A stretch of 64,000 bases of DNA from Enteractinococcus fodinae (lineage in GTDB: Bacteria > Actinomycetota > Actinomycetes > Actinomycetales > Micrococcaceae). The stretch lies in NCBI RefSeq assembly GCF_031458395.1, contig NZ_JAVDYJ010000001.1, positions 1,984,001 to 2,048,000 of the forward strand, read 5' to 3'. The translations under genes and the position numbers were made by a program. Below the pieces are notes generated by a model, which saw only the letters and a program-made list of their open reading frames with translations, made no database searches and had not been told where the DNA came from. The first letter of the stretch is position 1, and every line of letters starts with the position of its first letter. This document shows, piece by piece, positions 1-7,201 of this stretch.

Positions 1-219
1 TTCGGTTAGTGAGGCCATGTGCACATAAGCGCCGCGGACTTTGAAGGATCCGGCGCGTTGTAAGTTCTCACATTTCAGGTGCACCGTGGAACCGGTAATT
101 CGGCCCAGCGCGCGCGAGTGATCCATCGAGGTCTCGCTAATGACGCCTTTGAGCGTTTCGCGGGCGGTTTCGATATCTTCATATCGAACGAGTGGTGAAC
201 CGGTTTCAGTGGTTTGCAA
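1..219 (-). CDS. ilvA: Threonine ammonia-lyase (threonine dehydratase), N-terminal part, cut by the window edge
   Basis: Seventy-three codons of the amino end are visible. The protein contains KCENLQRAGSFKVRGAY, the PLP-binding segment of threonine/serine dehydratases in which the Lys of SFKVRGA forms the Schiff base. The enzyme deaminates threonine to 2-oxobutanoate, the first step towards isoleucine; whether this is the biosynthetic or catabolic type cannot be told without the C-terminus. The start is a TTG preceded at 6 bases by AGGAG (226-230). That ribosome site overlaps the TAA stop of the upstream permease gene, so the two are probably co-transcribed and translationally coupled. Confidence in the family is high because the active-site motif is complete. 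Confidence 0.88.
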   Translation of the reverse strand, partial: MQTTETGSPLVRYEDIETARETLKGVISETSMDHSRALGRITGSTVHLKCENLQRAGSFKVRGAYVHMASLTE

Positions 220-222
220 CGA

Positions 223-1464
223 TTACTCCTGCGCATCTGAGGTGTTAGGTAGGTTTGCGGCGGGCTGGTCTGGCAGTGTTTCGGGCTCAAGTTCGGGCGG
301 TTCTTGTTCGGGCGCGGGGTCCGGATCATCCAACCAGGGCTTCTCGGAAAGATACTTGATGGATTCGTTGAGGAAGGCCATCACCGGTACGGCAAAGACC
401 GCACCGACTAAACCAAGGGTCGCGATACCGGCCGACACTGCAAGGAAGACTGCCAGCGGGTGCAGGTTGACTGCCGCACCCATCACCAAGGGTTGTAAAA
501 CGTTGGATTCGATCTGTTGGACGGCCAGCACGATGCCCAGCATGATCAGGGCGTTGACCCAGCCGTTGGCCACCAGTGCGAGCAGCACGGCTACAGCGCC
601 GGTCGCTACGGCTCCGACAATGGGGACAAATGATCCAAGAAATACGAGCACACCCAGGGGCATGGCCAATGGAACACCCAGAATCCAGGCGCCCACTCCG
701 ATGCCGACCGCATCCACGAAGGCCACGAAGATCTGCACGCGAACATAGGCACCCAGCGAGCCCCACCCGGCATACCCTGCCCCGTCAACGGCACGGCGAT
801 GCTTTGCCGGCACGAAGTTCAGTAAGAAGCTCCAAATTTTGGGGCCGTCTTTGAGGAAGAAAATCAGCGCGAACAGCGCCATAACGATCCCGGCCCCGAT
901 GTTCGTGGCGGTGGAGCCGAACCCGAGTGCACCAGACAGCAGCGCCCCGGAGTTGGCTTGTAATGTCTCGCCGAGGTCATTGAGCAGTTCTTGGTAGTCG
1001 AGCCGTTCGAGCGAAAGGCCCCAGGACTCGATCAGTGCGATGAAGTCTCGCACGCCGGCAGATACCGAAGCTTGCATGGTCGCAAAGCCCGCAGCGAGTT
1101 GTTGGCCGGCCAGGGTGAACAGCGCTACCACCACCAGTACCAACAGCACCGTAAGCGTCAGCGAGGAGAGCACCGGCGGGAATCTGAGTTTCAACAAGAG
1201 CCGGTGGGCCGGTTGCAGCAGGGTGGCCAGCAGCGCTGCAATGAGTAGCGGAATGATGAGCAGTGAGACGTGGGAGAGCAACCAGACAGCCACCGCTGTC
1301 ATTACGATAATCAGCAGCACCCGCCACGACCAGGCAGCGGCGACGACGATACCGTAGGGAATATCTGCCGCGAGCTTTTCCTGCATGCGCGTAGGCAACG
1401 AAGCCTGCGGCGCAGTGCCGTCTGGCCCGTGTTTTCCGGCCGACGACGGTGGTGGGGTCGTCAC
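223..1464 (-). CDS. AI-2E family transporter (PerM/UPF0118 permease)
   Basis: This is a 413-residue multi-spanning membrane protein. After a hydrophilic N-terminus of about 45 residues come two close hydrophobic helices, a central amphipathic region (about 120-180), and then further helices including the segment around ALIFFLKDGPKIW, typical of the PerM/AI-2E family. Members export autoinducer-2 or act in Na+/H+ antiport in a few species; the substrate here is unknown. The C-terminus is Pro/Glu-rich (repeated PEQEPPELEPE) and should be cytoplasmic. The start is GTG with GGAG five bases upstream; an ATG two bases upstream is out of frame and immediately followed by a stop. It sits directly upstream of ilvA. 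Confidence 0.85.
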   Translation of the reverse strand: MTTPPPSSAGKHGPDGTAPQASLPTRMQEKLAADIPYGIVVAAAWSWRVLLIIVMTAVAVWLLSHVSLLIIPLLIAALLATLLQPAHRLLLKLRFPPVLSSLTLTVLLVLVVVALFTLAGQQLAAGFATMQASVSAGVRDFIALIESWGLSLERLDYQELLNDLGETLQANSGALLSGALGFGSTATNIGAGIVMALFALIFFLKDGPKIWSFLLNFVPAKHRRAVDGAGYAGWGSLGAYVRVQIFVAFVDAVGIGVGAWILGVPLAMPLGVLVFLGSFVPIVGAVATGAVAVLLALVANGWVNALIMLGIVLAVQQIESNVLQPLVMGAAVNLHPLAVFLAVSAGIATLGLVGAVFAVPVMAFLNESIKYLSEKPWLDDPDPAPEQEPPELEPETLPDQPAANLPNTSDAQE

Positions 1465-1539
1465 ATAGTCTCCTTCACTACAGCTGCTGTCTAGCGTAGT
1501 CTCTCGCTGCGCCGGCGTGCGTTATATTCCTTCAGAATA

Positions 1540-1575
1540 CAACGATGGCCGGACCATTTGGTCCGGCCATCGTTG
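1540..1575 (-). terminator. Strong hairpin terminator after the BI-1 gene
   Basis: A perfect 16-bp inverted repeat (arms 1540-1555 and 1560-1575, loop of 4) starts with CAACGATGGCCGGACC. It lies 27 bases beyond the stop of the leftward BI-1 gene and upstream of the AI-2E gene, so it should separate those two transcription units. No long T-run follows, as is common in high-GC Gram-positives. Confidence 0.8.
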
Positions 1576-1602
1576 GGAGGGTCTAGGCGAGCAAGCCGCC
1601 GA

Positions 1603-2478
1603 TTAATCTTGTTGGAAGATAGCCAAGATACGCAGGATCTCGACGTACAACCAGATCATGGTTGTTGCCAGACCAAATGCTGCGGTCCAGGAGTAGCGCT
1701 CTGGTGCACCTGCACGAACGCCTTCTTCAATAGCGGTGAAGTCCATAACCAGCGAGTAGGACGCCAGCAGTACTGCGAGCACACCGATGGCAATGCCGAG
1801 CCAGCCGGAACGCAGACCGAAGGCACCATCAACCACACCGGTGATCATCAGCACGAAGTTCAGCAGGCTGAAGACTAGGTAGCCGACCATTGCGATCAGC
1901 ACGATGCGGGTCATCTTCGGAGTGGCACGGACCTTACCGGAACGGTAGAGCGCCAGCACCACGGCGAAGACGGACAGAGTGGCCAACACGGCCTGGAAGA
2001 CGATGCCTGGCCAGCGCAGCTCGAACATGGCAGACAGGCCACCCAGGAAGACACCCTGGGAAACCGAGTACACCGAGATCAACAGCGGGGATGGTTCCCG
2101 TTTGAATGCGTTGATCAGACCGGTAACCAAGCCAACGAGTGCGGCAAGGAAGTACAAGCCCATGTTGTGGACCGGGTTGGCAAAGGTCCAGCCGAAGACC
2201 GCACCGGCGACGATCATCAAGAACACCATGCTGGTGCGGTTGATGACCGAGCTGTAGGTCATGCGACCGGTATCAGCCGGGGTGGCCGATGGCTGCTGGT
2301 ACATGTTGGCCAGCTGATCCGGGCTCAGGTTCGGCTGTGCACCGTATGGGGTACCTGCCTGGCCTGCGGAACCGTATGGCTGCTGACCTGGTGCCTGCTG
2401 GAAACCGGCAGGCTGTTCCTGCTTGGCGCGCTGCACCGGCGCCTGAAAAGCTTTCGAACGAAATACGGGGTTGGTCAT
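1603..2478 (-). CDS. Bax inhibitor-1/YccA family membrane protein
   Basis: The 291-residue protein has a Gln/Pro/Gly-rich cytoplasmic N-terminus (about 80 residues) followed by about seven hydrophobic helices, the arrangement seen in actinobacterial Bax inhibitor-1 (TMBIM/YccA) proteins. The family behaves as pH-gated calcium leak channels or interacts with membrane proteases; the role in this group is not established. The start is ATG with AGAAAGGATTGGT-like ribosome site. It is transcribed alone, with the 16-bp hairpin at its end and a divergent GroES-like gene 170 bases away. Confidence 0.88.
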   Translation of the reverse strand: MTNPVFRSKAFQAPVQRAKQEQPAGFQQAPGQQPYGSAGQAGTPYGAQPNLSPDQLANMYQQPSATPADTGRMTYSSVINRTSMVFLMIVAGAVFGWTFANPVHNMGLYFLAALVGLVTGLINAFKREPSPLLISVYSVSQGVFLGGLSAMFELRWPGIVFQAVLATLSVFAVVLALYRSGKVRATPKMTRIVLIAMVGYLVFSLLNFVLMITGVVDGAFGLRSGWLGIAIGVLAVLLASYSLVMDFTAIEEGVRAGAPERYSWTAAFGLATTMIWLYVEILRILAIFQQD

Positions 2479-2649
2479 ACCAATCCTTTCTGGACATGCC
2501 TATCGACTAGCGTCATTCGATAGGTGTTTCGTATCGGTTTCTAGCCTAATGGGACAACCTGTGTATTGCACGCCAGAAACTACGTTTTACGAGGAATTCA
2601 TATTGCGTCTGGCTGCATGCCAATCCACGGAACCCCGTAAGCTGGTGGC

Positions 2650-2991
2650 GTGACTACTCAGAACCCAACTCCACAGACTCAGCTACCCGTTCGCATGCTG
2701 CACGACCGCATCCTGGTTGAACCTGATGAGGGTGCCACCGAACGTCGCTCAGCCTCCGGCATTGTCATACCGGCTACGGCTGCCATGGGCAAGCGATTGG
2801 CGTGGGCTAAGGTTGTCGCGGTGGGTCCGTCAGTGCGTCAGGTCAAACTCGATGACACGATTCTCTATGATCCGGAGGATCGCCACGAGGTAGAGATCGA
2901 TGCCAAAACCTACGTGTTAGTTCGTGAACGTGATTTGCATGCCGTTGCAGATCCGCACGGCAGCCAGCAATCCCAGGGCATGTACCTCTAA
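2650..2991 (+). CDS. GroES-like co-chaperonin (Cpn10 fold), atypical
   Basis: A 113-residue protein with the Cpn10 layout: RMLHDRILVEPD near residue 16-27 matches the N-terminal strand of GroES (PLxDRVLV), followed by ASGIVIPATA in place of the mobile loop, and GPSVRQVKLDDTILY in place of the conserved GD-V-Y region. It lacks the usual mobile-loop hydrophobic tripeptide context and ends with an unusual GSQQSQGMYL tail, so it may be a GroES paralogue rather than the groEL partner; no groEL lies nearby. The start is GTG at 2650 with no clear ribosome site, which would suit a leaderless or weakly initiated message. Confidence 0.72.
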   Translation: MTTQNPTPQTQLPVRMLHDRILVEPDEGATERRSASGIVIPATAAMGKRLAWAKVVAVGPSVRQVKLDDTILYDPEDRHEVEIDAKTYVLVRERDLHAVADPHGSQQSQGMYL

Positions 2992-3027
2992 CACCGCACG
3001 CTAGTAAACGAGTCGAAAGGGACCATC

Positions 3028-3570
3028 TTGTCCAGCCAGTACGATCAGCCGCAGCAGTCTTCCAAATGGCGCCAATATATTGGCCCCGTTATTATCTTGG
3101 TGCTGGCCGTCGGTCTTGCGATATATGGTCTGGTCTGGGCCTCCAACGAGGAAAACGCCCTGCCGACTGAAGAGACAACCACCGAGGATGCTGGCGATCA
3201 ACGGCAGCCCGATGCGGGCTCGCACTTAGAACAGGTTCAGCAGGATTATCCTGATGCCTCCCCTGAAGAACAAGAGGCTCTAGCTGCCGCACAGGCCGAA
3301 GCTGATACGTATATCGTCTCAGAGCACCTGCTCCAAGAACTGCTGACCAACCCCGAATACGACTACGGGTTCAGCCAGGAAGCAGCGGAATTCGCTGTTG
3401 AAAATATTGAGGTCGACTGGAATGAACAGGCCGCCCATTTCGCGGCGCTGGCGCGTGAAGAATACCCGGATGCCACCGATGAGGAAATCGAAAACCTCTT
3501 GCGAGATGAACCGGGCGGACCGCAGTTCACGGCCGAACAAACCGAATACGCCATGTCACAGCTCAACTAG
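3028..3570 (+). CDS. Membrane-anchored protein with Ltp-type (host cell surface-exposed lipoprotein) repeats
   Basis: The 180-residue product has one transmembrane helix (about residues 17-38), an acidic linker, and a C-terminal half with the Ltp signature: the segment with FSQEAAEFAVENIEVDWNEQ (about 115-134) followed by a second, poorer copy ending FTAEQTEYAMSQ. Known Ltp domains are two- or three-helix repeats found on surface proteins of Gram-positives, and in a streptococcal phage the domain blocks superinfection by binding the tape-measure protein. Here the cysteine lipobox is replaced by a plain helix anchor. The start is TTG behind GAAAGG. It lies 36 bases after the GroES-like gene and 20 bases before a second small membrane protein, so the three may form an operon. 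Confidence 0.7.
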   Translation: MSSQYDQPQQSSKWRQYIGPVIILVLAVGLAIYGLVWASNEENALPTEETTTEDAGDQRQPDAGSHLEQVQQDYPDASPEEQEALAAAQAEADTYIVSEHLLQELLTNPEYDYGFSQEAAEFAVENIEVDWNEQAAHFAALAREEYPDATDEEIENLLRDEPGGPQFTAEQTEYAMSQLN

Positions 3571-3590
3571 GACCATGCACCGAGGTTGTC

Positions 3591-3920
3591 ATGTCGAACT
3601 ATCCCACACCTGAACAATTACGAGCTTTCAATCCCCCACCTCCGCCGCCCGCAGACTGGTCTGCTCACGAGCAGGACGTCGGACTGGCCACCGAGATGGT
3701 ATTTTCTGGGCAGCAGCGTCAACAACTCCGCGAAGCCGCAGCATACGAGAGACTCTCCACTGACGAGGTCCAGTACCAGCGATACACTCCCCAAGACCAC
3801 CAGACAGACCAATCGGATGAGCGGTTCGCGATGACTACATTGCTGCTCTATTCACTGATCGGTGTTGGAGTTTTCGCGATCCTCGCCATCTTGATCTCCC
3901 AAGTCTTTCTCGGCGGTTAA
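3591..3920 (+). CDS. Small membrane protein of unknown function
   Basis: A 109-residue protein: a soluble N-terminal part with a Pro-run (residues 14-20), Gln-rich middle, and a single C-terminal transmembrane helix of about 23 residues (LLLYSLIGVGVFAILAILIS). This is a tail-anchored topology. It starts with ATG 20 bases after the Ltp-domain gene and is probably co-transcribed. I do not recognise a family. Confidence 0.65.
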   Translation: MSNYPTPEQLRAFNPPPPPPADWSAHEQDVGLATEMVFSGQQRQQLREAAAYERLSTDEVQYQRYTPQDHQTDQSDERFAMTTLLLYSLIGVGVFAILAILISQVFLGG

Positions 3921-3978
3921 CGAAACGGGCCCGCCACGGCAATCAGATGCGTGACGGACCCAGAGTCAAATAACTGGC

Positions 3979-4842
3979 TTACTTACTGTAGTTGTAAAAC
4001 CCTTTCCCGGTTTTTCGACCGAGGTTGCCTTCCTCGACAAGTTTCTCGAGTGTGGGGCTGACTTCTTCGACCAGGTCGTCGTTCGATTCTTCGGCTGCTA
4101 ATGTCTGGATGCCCAAGTTGATATCTAGACCGACGAGGTCCATGAGAGTGAACGGGCCCATCGGGTGGCTCAAACCCTCTTTGATCGCGATGTCGATATC
4201 TTCGATCGAGGCGTAACCCTCTTCGTGCAGGTGTAGAGCCTCGCCAACGATGGCCATCAGGATTCGGTTCACGATGAATCCGAAGATTTCTTTCTCGACC
4301 ACCACTGGCGTCTTGCCGAGGGCCTTCGCAAGTTCTAACGAGCGATCCAGAGTTTTCTGGTCAGTGTGGTCGCCGCCGACAACCTCCACCAGCGTCATCT
4401 GCAACGCCGGATTGAAGAAGTGGACGTTGCACACGCGCTCGGGGTGCTTCAGTCCTTCTGCGAGTTTTGACGAGACGATAGATGAGGAGTTCGAAGCCAA
4501 AATCGTATCTGAGTCGGCAATTTCATCAAGCTCAGCGAATACCTGACGTTTGATCTCCAGATCTTCGACGATTGCCTCAATGACGAAAGAAGACTCTTTG
4601 ACTGCTGCGTCACGATCAACGGTGAAGGTGAGGTTATTAAAGCCCGTCTCCACAGCTTCTTCACTCATGCGCTGACGCTCGACCTGACGCTTCGTAGAAT
4701 TCTGGAGCTGTTCGCGAGCGTTATCGAGAAAGCGTTGTTCCATATCCACCAGATAGGTTTGGAAACCGCTCATTGCGGCGACGAAAGCAATTTCGCGCCC
4801 CATCGTTCCGCCACCGATAACTGTAATTGCGGATTCTTTCAT
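3979..4842 (-). CDS. 3-hydroxyacyl-CoA (3-hydroxybutyryl-CoA) dehydrogenase
   Basis: The 287-residue enzyme oxidises L-3-hydroxyacyl-CoA to 3-ketoacyl-CoA with NAD+. Visible features are the Rossmann motif GGGTMGREIAF (9-19), the catalytic region VHFFNPALQMTLVEVV (about 140-155, His and Asn of the family), and KEIFGFIVNRILMAI in the hinge to the C-terminal dimerisation domain. The length is that of the short, stand-alone (Hbd/FadB2-type) form rather than the fused FadB. Start ATG with AAGGAAGAG seven to eight bases upstream. It stands alone, convergent with the small membrane genes. It could serve fatty acid breakdown, butanoate metabolism or an aromatic ring degradation route; no partner genes are next to it. 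Confidence 0.9.
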   Translation of the reverse strand: MKESAITVIGGGTMGREIAFVAAMSGFQTYLVDMEQRFLDNAREQLQNSTKRQVERQRMSEEAVETGFNNLTFTVDRDAAVKESSFVIEAIVEDLEIKRQVFAELDEIADSDTILASNSSSIVSSKLAEGLKHPERVCNVHFFNPALQMTLVEVVGGDHTDQKTLDRSLELAKALGKTPVVVEKEIFGFIVNRILMAIVGEALHLHEEGYASIEDIDIAIKEGLSHPMGPFTLMDLVGLDINLGIQTLAAEESNDDLVEEVSPTLEKLVEEGNLGRKTGKGFYNYSK

Positions 4843-4914
4843 AAAATCTCTTCCTTAGTCCTATATTCAATACCTCGAAAGATCATTCTAGGAATCAAGT
4901 CCGAAGACAACACT

Positions 4915-5079
4915 TCAGGAGCTGACGGCTAGCTGAACGAGGGCTTTCGCAATTGCTGAAGAGTTGCCCAAGCGGTATGCCGCACGAACATGCCCACTGA
5001 GAGAACGCACCTCCACGAGCGGGAACTGCTGCTGAGCCGATGCGACACTTTGGATCCAGTAGATGCTGTCGGCCGTACC
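4915..5079 (-). pseudogene. C-terminal remnant of an unidentified gene
   Basis: On the minus strand an open frame without a start codon runs from just after a TAG to a TGA at 4915-4917 (54 residues). Its composition looks like real protein, for example SAQQQFPLVEVRSLSGHV and GNSSAIAKALVQLAV, unlike its neighbours in the other frames. No start or ribosome site is present and the sequence upstream is AT-richer. I read it as the end of a truncated gene, perhaps a LysR-type regulator tail, but the family is not identifiable. Confidence 0.3.
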
Positions 5080-5266
5080 CTATACTTTGTCCAAACACCT
5101 TTAAGGCCCTTATAGGCAAAGTGTCAAAACAAACAATTTCAGCTTGCTTTTACAACGAAGTCATTGTATCTGGGAACTACATTTGGCGCCTTCTCGCAGC
5201 TTCAATTGACGGTGTGAGAACTAATTGTGCTGACGGATTTTCTCCACCTGTAATCTTCCGGATACC

Positions 5267-5292
5267 GTAAAGGTGGGCATACCCCCCTTTAC
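5267..5292. promoter_or_regulatory. Possible CsoR operator upstream of the copper-binding protein gene
   Basis: Two 11-base arms (GTAAAGGTGGG and CCCCCCTTTAC, one mismatch) surround CATA. The centre reads GGGCATACCCCCC, like the G/C-tract inverted repeats bound by CsoR. It is followed at 5297 by CTATCG, the same hexamer that follows the two clearer CsoR sites at 6802 and 10010. It lies about 215 bases before the start of the Cys-rich copper protein. Confidence 0.45.
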
Positions 5293-5507
5293 ATATCTAT
5301 CGGGGCCCCTTGGCTGCCAGAACCCGAGATTCAAAATCACAAGAGCGTGGACTCGGTCCTCTCCTCAGGGCACTGCCGGCCTGAGGATGATTTATGGTGC
5401 TGGTCGGCCTCTAGAGCGAACCGTAGGCAAGGGCGTAGCATCGCACCTACCGGGGCATTTCCCGGGAAGCAAGAATGAAACCGCTGTGTTATAGGAGGAC
5501 GAGCCCC

Positions 5508-5915
5508 ATGAGCCATATCACCTCGATGATTGAAACTCACCCCAATACCACCAGTGATCTTGACGTCGCCAAGCTGGCGAACTGCATTGCGGCATGTTTC
5601 GAATGCTCCCAGACCTGCACCGCCTGTGCTGATGCCTGTCTGGGCGAGGAGATGGTCACCGAGCTGCGCAACTGCATTCGCCTCAACCTAGATTGCGCCG
5701 ATGTGTGCACCGCGACTGGTCACCTACTCAGTCGACGCACCGGCAGTAACCTGGCCACCGTGAAGGCAGTGTTGGAAGCGTGTCGCATCGCGTGTGCCGA
5801 ATGTGCCGCCGAGTGCGAACAACACGCCGACATGCACGACCATTGCCGCGTGTGTGCTGAGGCCTGCCGCCGCTGTGAACAGGCCTGCGCAGACCTGTTG
5901 GCCACCATCAGCTAA
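5508..5915 (+). CDS. Four-helix-bundle copper-binding protein (Csp-like, cysteine-rich)
   Basis: A 135-residue protein with about 19 cysteines spaced three or four apart along helices, for example CIAACFECSQTCTACADAC, CRIACAECAAECEQH and CRVCAEACRRCEQAC. This is the pattern of bacterial cytosolic copper storage proteins (Csp3) and the DUF326 family, in which Cys-lined four-helix bundles store many Cu(I) ions. There is no signal peptide, so it acts in the cytoplasm. The start is set at the ATG with AGGAGG (5493-5498) nine bases upstream; a longer frame from 5475 has no ribosome site. A hairpin follows the gene. Position beside the ydhK, copZ, copB and csoR genes and the operator-like repeat upstream support a copper role. 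Confidence 0.88.
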   Translation: MSHITSMIETHPNTTSDLDVAKLANCIAACFECSQTCTACADACLGEEMVTELRNCIRLNLDCADVCTATGHLLSRRTGSNLATVKAVLEACRIACAECAAECEQHADMHDHCRVCAEACRRCEQACADLLATIS

Positions 5916-5933
5916 ACCACCATATCTAACAGT

Positions 5934-5974
5934 CCAACGGACCAGCCGAAACATCCCTTCGACTGGTCCGTTGG
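5934..5974 (+). terminator. Hairpin terminator after the copper-binding protein gene
   Basis: Twelve-base perfect arms (CCAACGGACCAG and its complement) with a 17-base loop, 18 bases past the stop codon. It may also serve the convergent ydhK gene from the other side. Confidence 0.75.
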
Positions 5975-6063
5975 CATTCGGGCTACTCCCCCACGACCAT
6001 CGGCCCTCGCTGTGTCGTGGCGGTGGGTGCAGTACTCTGCTGGCCTGGTGGGCTGGTTGGGTC

Positions 6064-6660
6064 TTAGTTGCCGGGTTGGATTTCGCTTTCCACGACCCAT
6101 TTGTGATTCGTCATCTCCATGCCGTCGACCTCGAAGTCGACCATGTAGACGGTTTCGTCGGTGGAGCGATCAATGGCGGCCTCGGCCCCGGCCATCCCGG
6201 GCATGTGCTCGGCATCTAAAACGACCTCGCTGCCGGGGGCAAGCGGCGCCTCGCCAGGGTCTTCGAGTTCTTCATGCACCACCCATTTATGGTCGGTCTC
6301 CGGGTCGCCGCCATCGGTGGGCGTGTAGCTGACCGAATAGGTCGTGGTATCAAATGCACCGGAGATCGTGGCCTCGGCGCCGTCCATGCCGGGCATGTGA
6401 TCGGCATTCAACACGACGGTTTCGCCGACTTCATATCTGGGATCGGTGGCTTCCTGGATCCCTTCGGGTGGCGGACCACCGTCAGGGTCGTGATCATGGG
6501 CGCCTGCGTGATGATCTGAGGCATCGGAGGCTGTCTCGTCTTGGGTGGGGGCGGATTCTGGGGCTGTCTCGTCGTCACCTGCTCCGGCACAGCTGGTCAG
6601 GGCCAAGGTCCCCACTGCGGCACCAAAGACGAGTCGGGTCATCAGGGTCAGTTTGTTCAT
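6064..6660 (-). CDS. YdhK family lipoprotein with two DUF1541 domains
   Basis: A 198-residue secreted lipoprotein. It has a signal peptide ending in the lipobox LTSC (Cys about residue 24), an acidic and His-containing linker (DHHAGAHDHD), and two tandem DUF1541 repeats (about 75-130 and 140-195), each with GxxVxLxADHMPGMxGAEATI and HKWVVxxE. Similar proteins in Firmicutes and Actinobacteria sit in copper or heavy-metal gene clusters; the Met and His residues of DHMPGM are plausible metal ligands, though this is inference. Start ATG with AGGAGC four bases upstream. It is divergent from copZ, with a CsoR operator in the shared intergenic region. Confidence 0.87.
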   Translation of the reverse strand: MNKLTLMTRLVFGAAVGTLALTSCAGAGDDETAPESAPTQDETASDASDHHAGAHDHDPDGGPPPEGIQEATDPRYEVGETVVLNADHMPGMDGAEATISGAFDTTTYSVSYTPTDGGDPETDHKWVVHEELEDPGEAPLAPGSEVVLDAEHMPGMAGAEAAIDRSTDETVYMVDFEVDGMEMTNHKWVVESEIQPGN

Positions 6661-6801
6661 CAGTGCTCCTGTCGCGTGAACGCATCTCTGGACGGTTCTG
6701 GTCGGGCAAGGACCTCATGGCGCAACGATCATCTCACGCTGTGAGCCCTTAGCTTTTGGCATTGTGGGAGGGTCGGGTCCTGTGGTGACCATCCATTGAA
6801 G

Positions 6802-6820
6802 TATACCCTATAGGGGTATA
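6802..6820. promoter_or_regulatory. CsoR operator upstream of copZ-copB-csoR
   Basis: The site TATACCCTATAGGGGTATA is a near-perfect inverted repeat of the CsoR type (TACCC...GGGGTA). It lies 38 bases before the copZ start and is followed by GGCTATCGT, where TATCGT (6824-6829) could be the -10 box, so bound repressor would cover the promoter core. Copper binding to CsoR should release it. Confidence 0.82.
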
Positions 6821-6857
6821 GGCTATCGTCGCAAGGAGGCCTGAAAGGAGCACAGGA

Positions 6858-7067
6858 ATGCATACCAGCGAGTTTTTGGTCCAGGGAATGAGTTGCGGTG
6901 GGTGCGAGGCCTCGGTTCGTAAGGCGGTCTCCCAGCTCCCTGCGGTGACCGACGTCCAAGTGAGCGCCCAATCCGGTCGCTTGGTCCTCAGCGCTGAGGA
7001 ACCGATTGATGATGCGGCGGTGCTGGCTGCGATCGATGCGGCAGGATACCGCGCGTCGTCTATCTAG
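6858..7067 (+). CDS. copZ: CopZ-like copper chaperone (heavy-metal-associated domain)
   Basis: A 69-residue single HMA domain. The Cu(I)-binding loop GMSCGGC (about residues 10-16) gives the CxxC pair. The fold is the usual ferredoxin-like unit that carries Cu(I) in the cytoplasm to a P1B ATPase. Start ATG with AAGGAGCACAGG upstream. It is the first gene after the CsoR operator, 134 bases before the ATPase, and probably co-transcribed with it and csoR. Confidence 0.92.
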   Translation: MHTSEFLVQGMSCGGCEASVRKAVSQLPAVTDVQVSAQSGRLVLSAEEPIDDAAVLAAIDAAGYRASSI

Positions 7068-7201
7068 CGCGCGACCACCGACCAACCCAACGCCGCGATG
7101 AGCCCACAGGCCTTCACGAAGCGCTACACCCTCGATTGATATCGCCTGGATCTTCGGCCACGGGACCATTTCATAATCACTACCACGGAAAGGAACCCGG
7201 C

